Below, in pieces: positions 1 to 7,599 of a DNA stretch of 11,192 nucleotides. Below the pieces are notes generated by a model. The model was not told the DNA's origin. It searched no databases and saw only the letters and a program-made list of their open reading frames with translations. Where the stretch lies: the NCBI GenBank assembly GCA_902773155.1, contig CACYDK010000103.1, positions 1 to 11,192 of the forward strand. Direction: 5' to 3'. Positions within the stretch are counted from its first letter, which is position 1. Every line of letters starts with the position of its first letter. The position numbers and the translations under genes are program-made. Origin of the DNA: an uncultured Ruminococcus sp. (GTDB lineage Bacteria; Bacillota; Clostridia; Oscillospirales; Acutalibacteraceae).

Positions 1-149
1 AGCCGACAGCGGGAAATATGAAAATGTTCGAGAGTATGAAGCTCCTAATCTGTCGTACCTTCGAGAAAAACCTCTCGATACCAGGGGACGAGCTTGCCAA
101 CCTCAGATACGAAAGATTCAGAAAGATCGGCAGGCAGGACGCCGAGTAA
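1..149 (+). CDS. accA: C-terminal fragment, probably acetyl-CoA carboxylase carboxyltransferase subunit alpha
   Basis: The gene enters from the left edge; the reading frame begins at base 3 and stops with TAA at 147-149, leaving 48 readable residues. The visible tail carries LRYERFRKIG near its end, a pattern I know from the C-terminus of AccA proteins, preceded by a helix-like stretch with several Leu and charged residues. AccA would be the alpha half of the carboxyltransferase that moves the carboxyl group from carboxybiotin to acetyl-CoA in fatty acid synthesis. The catalytic crotonase-fold core lies outside the window, so the call rests only on this tail. A terminator follows about 80 bp downstream, so it is the last gene of its operon. 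Confidence 0.55.
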   Translation, partial: PTAGNMKMFESMKLLICRTFEKNLSIPGDELANLRYERFRKIGRQDAE

Positions 150-230
150 AGTCAGTCCGGCATCCGCCGTACTGTTTTGCAGGATTCACCCGTTTTTTGA
201 GATGATTTCCTACCGTATGAGAATAATTCA

Positions 231-267
231 GCCGGGAGAGTACAGAGCGTACCCTCCCGGCTTTTTT
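231..267 (+). terminator. Rho-independent terminator after the accA-like gene
   Basis: The arms GCCGGGAG and CTCCCGGC pair perfectly; after one A/C mismatch a further GTAC/GTAC extends the stem, with a five-base loop AGAGC. The plus strand continues with six T. On the minus strand no T run follows, so it serves the plus-strand gene and may only act as a barrier for murC. Confidence 0.9.
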
Positions 268-294
268 GAAACTTATTATATTTCTAATAAAGAA

Positions 295-1674
295 TTATTT
301 ATATTTTTCCTTAAGCTTCGCGAGTATCATATTCGCGCACATATAGACGTTGCCTCCGCCCATAGTGAGCACGAGGTCGCCGGCCTCCGCGTTTTCGGCG
401 ATGTAGGCCGTGATATCCTCGAAGGTATCTATGCACTCCGAGCCGGGGATCTTCGCTCCCAAATCGGTGTTATATATCCCGTAGGTGTTGGTTTCGCGAA
501 CCGGGAGTATCTCGGAGATGATCGCCTTATCCGGGATTTTCAGCGCGTCGGCGAAGTCGTCGAGAAGCATAGCGGTACGTGAGAAGGTATGAGGCTGGAA
601 TACCGCCCAGACCTTTTTATATCTCATATTCATAGCGGCGTTCAGCGTAGCCTTGAGCTCTGTGGGATGGTGGGCAAAGTCGTCTGCAACGGTGATATCG
701 CCCGGAGTTCCGAGGATCTCGAAGCGGCGGTGAACTCCGCCGAATTTACCGAGGTTCTCGGCGATTTCAGCCGGAGAAGCTCCGAGGTAATGAGCGGTAG
801 AGGCCGCCGCGAGCGCGTTATAGATATTGTGACGTCCCGGAACCATCAGCTTAATAGTACAGAGCTTTTCACCCTTGTGCATAAAATCGAAGGTCTCGTG
901 AACTCCCTTGTCGGCGCTGATGTTAGCGGCGTAGTAGTCGTTCTTGTCGGAAAGGCCGAAGGTGATCTTTTCGAGCTTTATGTCCGAGGTACAGTCCATC
1001 GTGTTCTCATCGTCGCCGTTTAAAACGAGCGCGCCGGTAGTCTGGCTCGCAAATTTATTGAATGACTTCTTAATGTTGTCAAGATTTTTGAAATAATCGA
1101 GGTGATCGGCGTCGACATTAAGGATCACCGAAATATACGGTGTTAGCTCAAGGAAGGTGTCAACGTATTCGCAGGCCTCGCATACGATGATATCGCTCTG
1201 GCCGACGTAACTGTTTCCGCCGATAAATGGAAGCTTTCCGCCGATAATTGCGGATGGGTCAAAGCCGGAGCCGATGAGCGTCTGAGTGAGCATACCGGTC
1301 GTGCTGGTTTTTCCGTGGGTTCCCGAAATCGCGATCGCGCGGTTATAACGGCGGCAAACTATGCCGAGCATAACGCTTCGCTCAATACAGGGGATCCCGC
1401 GCTCAGCGGCGGCCTTGCGCTCGGGATTGTCCTCCTTGACCGCGGCCGAATAAACGACGAGCTCAGCTCCGTTTATATTCTCTTCCCTGTGTCCCATAAA
1501 CACCGGTATTCCGTAGCTTTTGATCTTGTCGAGAGTCTCGCCCTCGTTCATATCCGAGCCCTGAATCTCAAAGCCCTCGCTCATGAGTATCTCAGCGAGC
1601 GGGCACATTCCGCTTCCGCCGATACCGATAAAATGAATTCTCTTCTTTCCGTCCAGAATATGATCGAGTTTCAT
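295..1674 (-). CDS. murC: UDP-N-acetylmuramate--L-alanine ligase (MurC)
   Basis: Cytoplasmic ATP-dependent ligase adding L-alanine to UDP-MurNAc, the first amino acid of the peptidoglycan stem peptide. All three Mur ligase domains are visible in 459 residues, the normal family length. The N-terminal UDP-binding Rossmann segment HFIGIGGSGM is at 14-23. The ATP P-loop GTHGKTSTT is at 118-126. The central domain has NVDADHLDYF at 186-195 and RHNIYNALAA at 281-290. The C-terminal domain starts around GVHRRFEILG (313-322), with DDFAHHPTE (331-339) and QPHTFSRT (360-367) typical of MurC as opposed to MurD/E/F. Start: ATG at 1674 has AAGGAG (1682-1687) seven bases upstream. It stands alone on this strand, with the divergent rlmD operon upstream. 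No key residue seems missing. Confidence 0.97.
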   Translation of the reverse strand: MKLDHILDGKKRIHFIGIGGSGMCPLAEILMSEGFEIQGSDMNEGETLDKIKSYGIPVFMGHREENINGAELVVYSAAVKEDNPERKAAAERGIPCIERSVMLGIVCRRYNRAIAISGTHGKTSTTGMLTQTLIGSGFDPSAIIGGKLPFIGGNSYVGQSDIIVCEACEYVDTFLELTPYISVILNVDADHLDYFKNLDNIKKSFNKFASQTTGALVLNGDDENTMDCTSDIKLEKITFGLSDKNDYYAANISADKGVHETFDFMHKGEKLCTIKLMVPGRHNIYNALAAASTAHYLGASPAEIAENLGKFGGVHRRFEILGTPGDITVADDFAHHPTELKATLNAAMNMRYKKVWAVFQPHTFSRTAMLLDDFADALKIPDKAIISEILPVRETNTYGIYNTDLGAKIPGSECIDTFEDITAYIAENAEAGDLVLTMGGGNVYMCANMILAKLKEKYK

Positions 1675-1702
1675 ACGCTCACTCCTTATCGATTATGGTT
1701 TT

Positions 1703-1708
1703 ATTATA
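1703..1708 (-). promoter_or_regulatory. Possible -10 box for murC
   Basis: On the minus strand TATAAT lies about 29 bases upstream of the murC start codon in an AT-rich stretch. A recognisable -35 hexamer at 16-18 bp spacing is not present (the best is TTTATT), so this is a weak call based on the -10 alone. Confidence 0.4.
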
Positions 1709-1766
1709 TTGCTTTTGGGCTTAAAAATAAATACCTTTTTAGAAAATAATAATTATTTCTATGATA

Positions 1767-1795
1767 TTGCCAAATTAAGTATAAAATGATAAAAT
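1767..1795 (+). promoter_or_regulatory. Sigma-A type promoter of the rlmD operon
   Basis: TTGCCA (1767-1772), a 17-bp spacer and TAAAAT (1790-1795). Transcription would begin near 1802, which places the upstream in-frame ATG at 1794 outside the message and supports the ATG at 1821 as the rlmD start. Confidence 0.65.
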
Positions 1796-1820
1796 GATTA
1801 TATGTAAATTAGGTGGTTTT

Positions 1821-3188
1821 ATGGATTTAAGAAAAAACGATATTATCAAACTCAAAATTACCTCGATGACAGCTCAGGGAAGCGGTATCGGCAAAACTGA
1901 GGAAGGTATTGTGGTTTTTGTACCAAACACCGTGCCGGGAGACTTTATTGAGGCCAGAGTGTTGAAAACAAAAAAAACCTATGCATACGGTAAAATCGAG
2001 GGAATAATCACGCCCTCCGAAGGCCGTATTGAGCCCGACTGCGCCGTTTCGGAAAAATGCGGCGGATGTGTATACAGACACATAGATTATAATTCTGAAA
2101 CAGAAATAAAATTCAACCGCGTAAAGGACGCTATGGAGCGTATCGGGGGCTTTCGCGGCATAAAGATCAACCCTGTGATAAAAAATGACAGAATCGACCG
2201 CTACCGAAACAAGGCTCAGCTTCCTGCCGGAGGCACCGGCTCGGTCGAGCTGGGCTTTTACGCCGCTCACAGCCACAGGATCATCCCCTGCCGCGACTGT
2301 AAGCTCCAGCCGGAATTCTTCGGAGAAATAACAGAGGTCGTAAAAAGCTTTATGAACGAAACCGGCCAGACCGCCTACGATGAAAAAACAGGTAAGGGAA
2401 AGCTGAGACACCTATACATAAGATACGCGGAAAGCACCGGCGAGTTAATGATTTGTTTCGTGGTGAACGGAAACGGACTTAAACGCGAGGACGAGCTGAT
2501 AAAGCGCCTTCGCGAGGGCTTTCCGAATCTTAAAAGCGTTATTTTTAATTCTAACAAAGAAAATACAAATGTCATACTCGGGAGCAAAAACCGCATAGCC
2601 TTCGGCAGTCCTTATATTACCGACGTCCTGTGCGGGATGAGCTTCAAGCTCTCTCCCCTGTCCTTCTATCAGGTTAACCGAGCTCAGGCCGAAAAGCTGT
2701 ACACCGTGGCCAAGGAATACGCGGAACTAAGCGGCGATGAGGTTCTTCTGGATCTCTACTGCGGAACAGGTACAATCGGGCTCACGATGGCGAACTGCTG
2801 TAAAACTCTTATCGGGGTAGAGATAGTACCTGACGCAGTAGAGGACGCCGGAGAGAACGCGAGGCTTAATTCGATAGAAAACGCGCGCTTTATCTGCGCG
2901 GACGCCTCTTCGACGGCAAAAGCGCTGAGAAGCGAGGGCATAAAGCCTGACGTCGTGATAATCGATCCTCCTCGAAAGGGCTGTGAGCCGGAGCTCATAG
3001 GAACAATAGCCGAAATGGAACCCGAAAGGATAGTCTATGTCTCGTGCGATCCTGAAACCCTCGCCAGGGATTTAAGGCTGTTCGAGGACAGTAATTATTC
3101 TGTAGAAGAATTAACGCCCGTCGACCTGTTCAGCCGTACCGCTCATATCGAGACAGTAGCGAGGATCAGAAAAGATGAAAATAGATAA
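1821..3188 (+). CDS. rlmD: 23S rRNA (uracil-5-)-methyltransferase, RlmD/RumA family
   Basis: SAM-dependent enzyme making 5-methyluridine in 23S rRNA; Gram-positive members (RlmCD) are known to modify both U747 and U1939, so the exact target here is not settled. Domains over 455 residues: an N-terminal TRAM RNA-binding domain (about 3-62); a 4Fe-4S cluster site with Cys74, Cys80 and Cys83 (C-x5-CGGC) plus a fourth Cys at 157 or 160; then the methyltransferase fold with FYQVNRAQAEKLY (282-294), SAM motif DLYCGTGTIG (311-320), IDPPRKG (381-387), nucleophile Cys409 in YVSCDP, and the general-base Glu444 in HIETV. Start: ATG at 1821 has AGGTGG just upstream and the TRAM domain begins at once; the longer in-frame ATG at 1794 overlaps the -10 region. 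First gene of a four-gene plus-strand run. Confidence 0.95.
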   Translation: MDLRKNDIIKLKITSMTAQGSGIGKTEEGIVVFVPNTVPGDFIEARVLKTKKTYAYGKIEGIITPSEGRIEPDCAVSEKCGGCVYRHIDYNSETEIKFNRVKDAMERIGGFRGIKINPVIKNDRIDRYRNKAQLPAGGTGSVELGFYAAHSHRIIPCRDCKLQPEFFGEITEVVKSFMNETGQTAYDEKTGKGKLRHLYIRYAESTGELMICFVVNGNGLKREDELIKRLREGFPNLKSVIFNSNKENTNVILGSKNRIAFGSPYITDVLCGMSFKLSPLSFYQVNRAQAEKLYTVAKEYAELSGDEVLLDLYCGTGTIGLTMANCCKTLIGVEIVPDAVEDAGENARLNSIENARFICADASSTAKALRSEGIKPDVVIIDPPRKGCEPELIGTIAEMEPERIVYVSCDPETLARDLRLFEDSNYSVEELTPVDLFSRTAHIETVARIRKDENR

Positions 3189-3297
3189 TGTCACCGCCGT
3201 TTGTCTCGCGGTAGGAGCAGTAGTGATGGCTTACGCATTATTCAGGCTGGTTCGGGCGATAATAAAGGCGGAAAAAGAAATAAAGAAAAAGGACTGA
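3175..3297 (+). CDS. Small single-helix membrane peptide, 40 residues, unknown function
   Basis: A 40-codon frame runs from ATG 3175 to TGA 3297. It starts inside the end of rlmD (14-nt overlap, different frame) and stops four bases before the next gene, so it fills the gap exactly. GAGGA at 3160-3164 may serve as ribosome binding site. The product has a short polar N-terminus, one hydrophobic segment (about residues 6-26, rich in Val, Ala and Leu) and a strongly basic Lys-rich tail (KAEKEIKKKD), as expected for a small one-pass membrane protein with its C-terminus inside the cell. I do not recognise a family. The tight coupling on both sides is the main argument that it is translated; conservation in relatives would be needed to be sure. 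Confidence 0.5.
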   Translation: MKIDNVTAVCLAVGAVVMAYALFRLVRAIIKAEKEIKKKD

Positions 3298-3301
3298 TAT
3301 A

Positions 3302-4054
3302 ATGACTGCGCTGATTACCGGAGCGAGCAGTGGAATAGGCCGCGATATGGCGCGGTATCTCGCTTCATTGAAATACGACCTGATACTCGTCGCAAGGCGC
3401 GAGGAAAGGCTTAACAAGCTCAAAAACGAGCTTAAGGGGGTCAGGGTACGGGTCATCACGCTTGATCTCTCGATCCCTGAAAACTGCTACTCGCTTTACG
3501 AGCAGACCAAGGATGAGCGGGTTGATTTTCTCATAAACAACGCCGGGTTCGGGGTATACGGAGAGTTCTCTGAGGTTCCGCTAGAGCGCGAGCTAAAGCT
3601 AATAAACACAAATATCACGGCTCTTCACATCCTAACTAAGCTGTATCTGAAGGATATGCTCCTCAGGAACAAAGGAAGGATCCTGAACGTCGGCTCTGCC
3701 GCCGGATTTCTTCCCGGGCCCACGCTCTCGAGCTATTACGCTTCAAAAAACTATGTCGTAAGACTCACCGAGGCGATCCACGAGGAGCTCAGGCGGAAGA
3801 AAAGCGGGGTTTCGGCCTCGGTGCTTTGTCCGGGTCCGGTTAAAACAGAGTTCAACGAGGTTGCGGACGTCAGCTTTATTGTAGAGGGACTTCCGAGCGA
3901 CTTTGTGGCTAAATACGCTATAGACAAAACTCTGCAAAAGAAAATGGTCATCACTCCCGGAATACGGATGAAGCTCGCAAAATTCGGGGAGCATTTCCTA
4001 AGCGAGAAGCGGCTGACGCGGCTCTCGTACAATATGCAAATGAGAAGAAAATAA
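3302..4054 (+). CDS. Short-chain dehydrogenase/reductase, DltE/COG0300-like
   Basis: A 250-residue NAD(P)-dependent oxidoreductase of the classical SDR fold, presumably cytoplasmic. Visible motifs: cofactor-binding TGASSGIG (6-13), with VARREERL (30-37) placing Arg residues after the second strand, which fits NADPH preference; NNAGFGVYGEF (79-89), the GFG form typical of the DltE-like subgroup; catalytic Ser132 in VGSAAG; catalytic Tyr145 and Lys149 in YYASK; and PGPVKT (177-182) following strand six. The C-terminal 60 residues are variable in the family and carry substrate specificity, so the substrate cannot be named. Start: ATG 3302, with AAGGA eight bases upstream in the end of the preceding small gene. 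Four bases downstream of that gene and 13 upstream of the next, so it is operonic. Confidence 0.9.
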   Translation: MTALITGASSGIGRDMARYLASLKYDLILVARREERLNKLKNELKGVRVRVITLDLSIPENCYSLYEQTKDERVDFLINNAGFGVYGEFSEVPLERELKLINTNITALHILTKLYLKDMLLRNKGRILNVGSAAGFLPGPTLSSYYASKNYVVRLTEAIHEELRRKKSGVSASVLCPGPVKTEFNEVADVSFIVEGLPSDFVAKYAIDKTLQKKMVITPGIRMKLAKFGEHFLSEKRLTRLSYNMQMRRK

Positions 4055-4067
4055 AGAGGTGCAGACT

Positions 4068-5696
4068 ATGAACGCAAAGACCGAAAGAATAGACAGGGGC
4101 TTTGCCTTTACGGCAAGGCTCGTGATCGGCGTTATCGCCGTATTCTTTATGGGCGTGCTCTCGCTGGGCTCGCTCCTACATACGACAGGAATGGAGATCG
4201 TCCATGAGGGCGAGGGCTATTTTAACATCGTAAACTCGCTTGTAGAGAATATCGAATCGGTGATCTTTTACAACGACAATATACTCGCTAACGTGCTGTG
4301 GCTTGGAATCTGCATTGGTGTGTGCATACTTATTATGCCGCTTTTAAAGAAGCTCCCGCTTAAGTACGAGCTGATCATAGTCGGTGTTTGGGTAGCTCTT
4401 CTCGGAATAATCTGGGTAAGCTCGTCTAACAGCTCTCCCTCGGAGGATTCCATGGTTGTGACAAACGCGTCGGCCGAGTTCGCGAGGGGCGATTATTCGC
4501 TTTTGACGGGAGACAACAGGTACTTTAAAAACTACTCCTTTCAGCTAGGATATGTTCTGTTCAACGAGCTGCTGATACGCTTCTGGGGTATTTTCGGAGA
4601 GGTCAAGGACGTTTTCTTCCTCGAGTTCTTCAACGTTTTCTTCCTTGTTTCCTCTTACATAGGTATCATCCTAATCAATCATAAGCTCTTCAAGGACGAG
4701 AGAGTGCGCCATATCACCGTATTTATGCTGATGTTTTGCATTCAGCCGATTATCTTCTGCGTGTTTGTATACGGAATTATCCCTGGCTTCGCCTTCGCGG
4801 TCTGGGCGGTGTATTTTGAAATCCTCTTCCTGAAATCCGACGAGCTAAAAAAGCAAATCATCTTCGGATGTCTATCAACGCTTATGATCTCGCTTGCCGT
4901 GCTTATGAAATCGAACAACCTTATAGTACTGGTCGCTATGGTGATCATGGCCGGCGTTACGATGTTCAAAAAGAAGCGCGCGGCGTTCAACATAATATTC
5001 GCGGTGCTCTGGATCGTAGCGTCAATTATACCGCAGAGCGCGGTCAAGGGGATGTACGAGAGCCGAAGCGGAGCGGATCTGGGCGACGCGATACCGTTTG
5101 TATCGTGGATCTCGATGGGTATGAACGAGGCCGTAAACGCTCCGGGCTGGTACAACTATGTATACACGGTCTACAACTACGAGGAGCAGGGCTTCGACAA
5201 AAATAAGGCCGGCGAAAAATCCAAGGAGGAGATTTTTAACCGACTCGGATATTTTAACGAAAACAAGCAGTACCGCAATGACTTTTTCTACAAGAAATTT
5301 ATGTCGCAATGGAACGAAACCTCGTACCAGAGCATATGGAACAATAAGGTAAGAAATCAATACGCCGAGCCGAACGGCATAGCGAAGTTCTTTAGAGAGG
5401 ACGGCGAGGCCGCCGCAAAGCGGTATATGGATATCTACTCTATGTTCGTGTTCTTTACGGCAACTATCGGCATAGTTATAATAATGAAACGTAAAAACAC
5501 CCTCGCCCTGACATCCCCTCTGATAATAATCGGCGGAATGCTCTACCACCTTCTGGCCGAGGCAAAGTCGCAGTACGCTCTGCCCTACTTTATCCTTATG
5601 GTCGGAGTTTCAGCGGTCGGTACAGTGTGGCTTTCGGACAAGCTTAAGCCCGAGCTGATCAAGCTTAAGGGAAAGCTTAAAACTAAAAAATCATAA
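4068..5696 (+). CDS. Polytopic membrane protein, probable GT-C (family 39-like) glycosyltransferase
   Basis: A 542-residue integral membrane protein with roughly 11-13 hydrophobic helices: clear ones at about 16-38, 74-93, 102-118, 183-204, 217-255 (two), 264-300 (two), 306-324, 455-473, 483-497 and 503-522. A large soluble loop spans about 325-452. The segment after the third helix, with an Asp-containing loop (SEDSMVV, 125-131), a Gly-Asp-Tyr turn (GDYS, 141-144) and a Tyr/Phe-rich stretch leading into YVLFNELLIRFWG (162-174), resembles the first extracellular loop of GT-C enzymes that use polyprenyl-phosphate sugars, where an acidic residue is catalytic. That resemblance is by eye; donor and acceptor are unknown, and another lipid-linked envelope function is possible. 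Start: an in-frame GTG at 4059 overlaps the ribosome binding site AAGAGG (4054-4059), so ATG 4068 is preferred. Last gene of the rlmD operon. Confidence 0.6.
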   Translation: MNAKTERIDRGFAFTARLVIGVIAVFFMGVLSLGSLLHTTGMEIVHEGEGYFNIVNSLVENIESVIFYNDNILANVLWLGICIGVCILIMPLLKKLPLKYELIIVGVWVALLGIIWVSSSNSSPSEDSMVVTNASAEFARGDYSLLTGDNRYFKNYSFQLGYVLFNELLIRFWGIFGEVKDVFFLEFFNVFFLVSSYIGIILINHKLFKDERVRHITVFMLMFCIQPIIFCVFVYGIIPGFAFAVWAVYFEILFLKSDELKKQIIFGCLSTLMISLAVLMKSNNLIVLVAMVIMAGVTMFKKKRAAFNIIFAVLWIVASIIPQSAVKGMYESRSGADLGDAIPFVSWISMGMNEAVNAPGWYNYVYTVYNYEEQGFDKNKAGEKSKEEIFNRLGYFNENKQYRNDFFYKKFMSQWNETSYQSIWNNKVRNQYAEPNGIAKFFREDGEAAAKRYMDIYSMFVFFTATIGIVIIMKRKNTLALTSPLIIIGGMLYHLLAEAKSQYALPYFILMVGVSAVGTVWLSDKLKPELIKLKGKLKTKKS

Positions 5697-5722
5697 GAAA
5701 GCTTGCTACTAAGCAGTAAACA

Positions 5723-5767
5723 CAAAAAAGAACCGGACAGACAGGTTACACAAACCAGTCTGCCCGG
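5723..5767 (-). terminator. Bidirectional terminator between the convergent operons
   Basis: Stem CCGG-CAGAC-GGTT / AACC-GTCTG-CCGG with two single-base internal mismatches and a five-base loop (5733-5767). Read on the minus strand one mismatch becomes a G-U pair and a T-rich run (TTCTTTTTTG) follows, making it a good terminator for the mutase gene. On the plus strand it is followed only by ATTTTC, a weaker stop for the glycosyltransferase operon. Confidence 0.85.
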
Positions 5768-5779
5768 ATTTTCATATTA

Positions 5780-7282
5780 TTAATCAAGCTTAAGACCCGA
5801 GGTCGTTTTAAGGAAGGAGAATAGCTTCTCTCTTATGATCTCAACGCCTCCAACGGAGTCGCTTTCGATATTGAGCGGCATGATCGGATCGTGAACGGAA
5901 AGCCTGAGAAGGAACCAGCCGTTGCCGTCGTTTTCGCCGAACGAAACTCTTACGCCCTCGCGGTTGTCATCGGCAAGAATCCATCCCTCGGTTTTTTCGG
6001 CGTAGTCCGTAAGCTCCGCGATTATCCTCTCTCCGCAAGCTCTGAAATCCTCCTCGAGGATTTCAAAACGGATCTCGCGCTCCTCAACAGGCTCCTTCAA
6101 GGCGGCAGTGAGCTCCTCGATGCTCTTTCCCTCACGGCTGAGCTGAGCCATTTTGATGATGATTTTGGTGCAGAGATAGGCTCCGTCGTCAAGGAAATAG
6201 TTTTCTCTCATAGCCGCGTGACCTGAGGTCTCGATAGCGAGAGGACAATTGATTCCGATTGCATTTAGCTCCAGACCCTTGTCGATCACGTTTTTGTAGC
6301 CTCGTCTGTAGCGGTAATGAACTCCGCCGAGGTTATTCTCAATAAAATCCTTGAGTCCGCTCGAGGTTATGGAGTCGGTAACTATGGTTCCTCCATCGTT
6401 GCCCTCGAGCGCGATAGCAGAGGCGAGCGCTACAAGCCGGTTGCGGTTGATCTCGTTTCCGCTCTTATCAACAGCTCCTCCGCGGTCTACGTCTGTATCA
6501 AAAATCACGCCCATATCGGCCTTCGACTCAAGCACAGCCTCGCATATCGAGGCCATAGCCTCCTTGTTCTCGGGATTGGGTATGTGGTTGGGGAACATTC
6601 CGTCGGGCTCAAGATAACGGCTTCCGGAGGTATCGGCGCCCAAATCCTCGAGCACCTTCGCGTAGAAGCCTCCCACTCCGTTTCCGGCGTCTACAACGAT
6701 CTTAAAGCCGGAAAGAGGATGGTCATAATCCTCTGAATCGACACCGCGCTTAATAATATCCTTCAGGTGCTCCGTATACTGCTCCATATACGGCACCTCC
6801 TCTACTGTGCCGAGGCCGCTGTCGGCGGGCTTGTCGCCGTTTTGAGCGTGGAGTAGAATAGTCTCGATATCCTTTCCCTCGAGTCCTCCGTCGCGCGTAA
6901 AGAATTTTAAACCGTTGCGGTTAAAGGGATGATGGCTTGCGGTGATCTGAATCGCGCCGTCGCACTCCAGATCAACCGTTGTCATAAACATAGACGGTGT
7001 TGAGGCGAGCGAGCAGTCCAGCACGCGCACACCGGCGTTTTTTAGAGCAGAAGCAACGGCGGCAGCGATACGCGGTCCGCTCACGCGGCTGTCGCGTCCG
7101 ATGGAAATCGTGAGCTCCTCAACGGGCTTCTCTACCCTTTCGCTGAGCCAGAGGGCAAATCCGTCGGCCATTGAAGCTACAACCTCGTCGGTGAGGTTGA
7201 CGTGCTGTCCCTCAACTCCCTCCAGAGCCACTCCGCGGATGTCCGTACCGCTTTTGAAAGCCTTATAAAAACTGTTTAACAT
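5780..7282 (-). CDS. Phosphohexomutase-family protein (phosphomannomutase/phosphoglucomutase-like), atypical
   Basis: Alpha-D-phosphohexomutase fold, expected to interconvert hexose 1- and 6-phosphates through a phosphoserine. All four domains are present in 500 residues: SGTDIRG near the N-terminus (11-17); GRDSRVSG (62-69); active-site loop TASHHPFNRNGLK (114-126) with catalytic Ser116; VVDAGNGVGGF opening domain 2 (196-206); metal loop DTDVDR (262-267); sugar-binding loop ETSGH (351-355); and domain 4 from about 400. Oddity: where most members have a phosphate-binding R-P-S-G-T-E-P, this one has RLSVHDP (460-466), and the active-site loop has HHP rather than HNP. From memory, a plant chloroplast subgroup annotated as phosphoglucosamine mutase-like carries similar S-[IL]-H-[DN]-P and TASHxP loops, so this may be a distinct subfamily with its own substrate. 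Start: ATG 7282 with AGGAGG five bases upstream. Monocistronic. Confidence 0.88.
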   Translation of the reverse strand: MLNSFYKAFKSGTDIRGVALEGVEGQHVNLTDEVVASMADGFALWLSERVEKPVEELTISIGRDSRVSGPRIAAAVASALKNAGVRVLDCSLASTPSMFMTTVDLECDGAIQITASHHPFNRNGLKFFTRDGGLEGKDIETILLHAQNGDKPADSGLGTVEEVPYMEQYTEHLKDIIKRGVDSEDYDHPLSGFKIVVDAGNGVGGFYAKVLEDLGADTSGSRYLEPDGMFPNHIPNPENKEAMASICEAVLESKADMGVIFDTDVDRGGAVDKSGNEINRNRLVALASAIALEGNDGGTIVTDSITSSGLKDFIENNLGGVHYRYRRGYKNVIDKGLELNAIGINCPLAIETSGHAAMRENYFLDDGAYLCTKIIIKMAQLSREGKSIEELTAALKEPVEEREIRFEILEEDFRACGERIIAELTDYAEKTEGWILADDNREGVRVSFGENDGNGWFLLRLSVHDPIMPLNIESDSVGGVEIIREKLFSFLKTTSGLKLD

Positions 7283-7331
7283 ATAATCCTCCTGAAAAAG
7301 TGTTTTTGTTCCATAAATGAAGCTTTATTGT

Positions 7332-7360
7332 ATTATACTATAAAAAACAGCCGAACACAA
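7332..7360 (-). promoter_or_regulatory. Promoter of the phosphohexomutase gene
   Basis: On the minus strand: TTGTGT (7360-7355), 17-bp spacer, TATAAT (7337-7332). This leaves a leader of about 45 bases before the ATG at 7282, carrying the AGGAGG site. Confidence 0.7.
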
Positions 7361-7390
7361 TAGAGCAAGTTTGTGAAATGTGTAAAATGA

Positions 7391-7431
7391 TTTTTGTCAT
7401 TTTTCTTCAAAGAAGTTTATTATGACGAAAA
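7391..7431. repeat. Imperfect inverted repeat upstream of the mutase promoter
   Basis: TTTTTGTCAT (7391-7400) faces ATGACGAAAA (7422-7431), nine of ten positions pairing plus one wobble, with an inner CTTC/GAAG (7405-7408 and 7412-7415) around AAA. It lies upstream of the -35 of the minus-strand promoter and is not followed by a T run, so it is not a terminator. It could be a protein-binding site; no regulator is known to me. Confidence 0.4.
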
Positions 7432-7444
7432 GGAATGTACTTAA

Positions 7445-7469
7445 TTATTGCAGTGTACATTTGCAATAA
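7445..7469. repeat. Perfect 8-bp inverted repeat, possible operator
   Basis: TTATTGCA (7445-7452) and TGCAATAA (7462-7469) flank nine bases. A second, interleaved pair ATGTAC (7435-7440) / GTACAT (7455-7460) overlaps it. The site sits between the divergent mutase and small-RNA promoters, about 100 bp from each, which is where a dimeric repressor or activator might bind. Function is inferred from symmetry only. Confidence 0.35.
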
Positions 7470-7565
7470 CGGTTCTTTGGTAATTGTGCACATATTTAGT
7501 GAGGCTATTATGAGCATTTCTGATAATTCTTCGTCAGCTTGTACAAATATCGAGCAAATTTATTG

Positions 7566-7593
7566 TTGACTTTAACGGGATGCTGAGTATAAT
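7566..7593 (+). promoter_or_regulatory. Strong sigma-A promoter of the small RNA
   Basis: TTGACT (7566-7571), a 16-bp spacer and a consensus TATAAT (7588-7593). This is the closest match to consensus seen in the window. Initiation is expected at about 7598-7600, directly at the base of the first RNA hairpin. Confidence 0.8.
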
Positions 7594-7599
7594 AATTGG

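Noticed and set aside
295..1023. Plus-strand open frames antisense to murC (94-582, 589-1023, 1315-1749).
   Set aside because: MurC on the minus strand has every catalytic motif and a good start; the opposite frames are shadows.
7511..7570. A 19-codon frame from ATG 7511 behind GAGG.
   Set aside because: Very short, no promoter of its own, and it ends inside the small-RNA -35 box.
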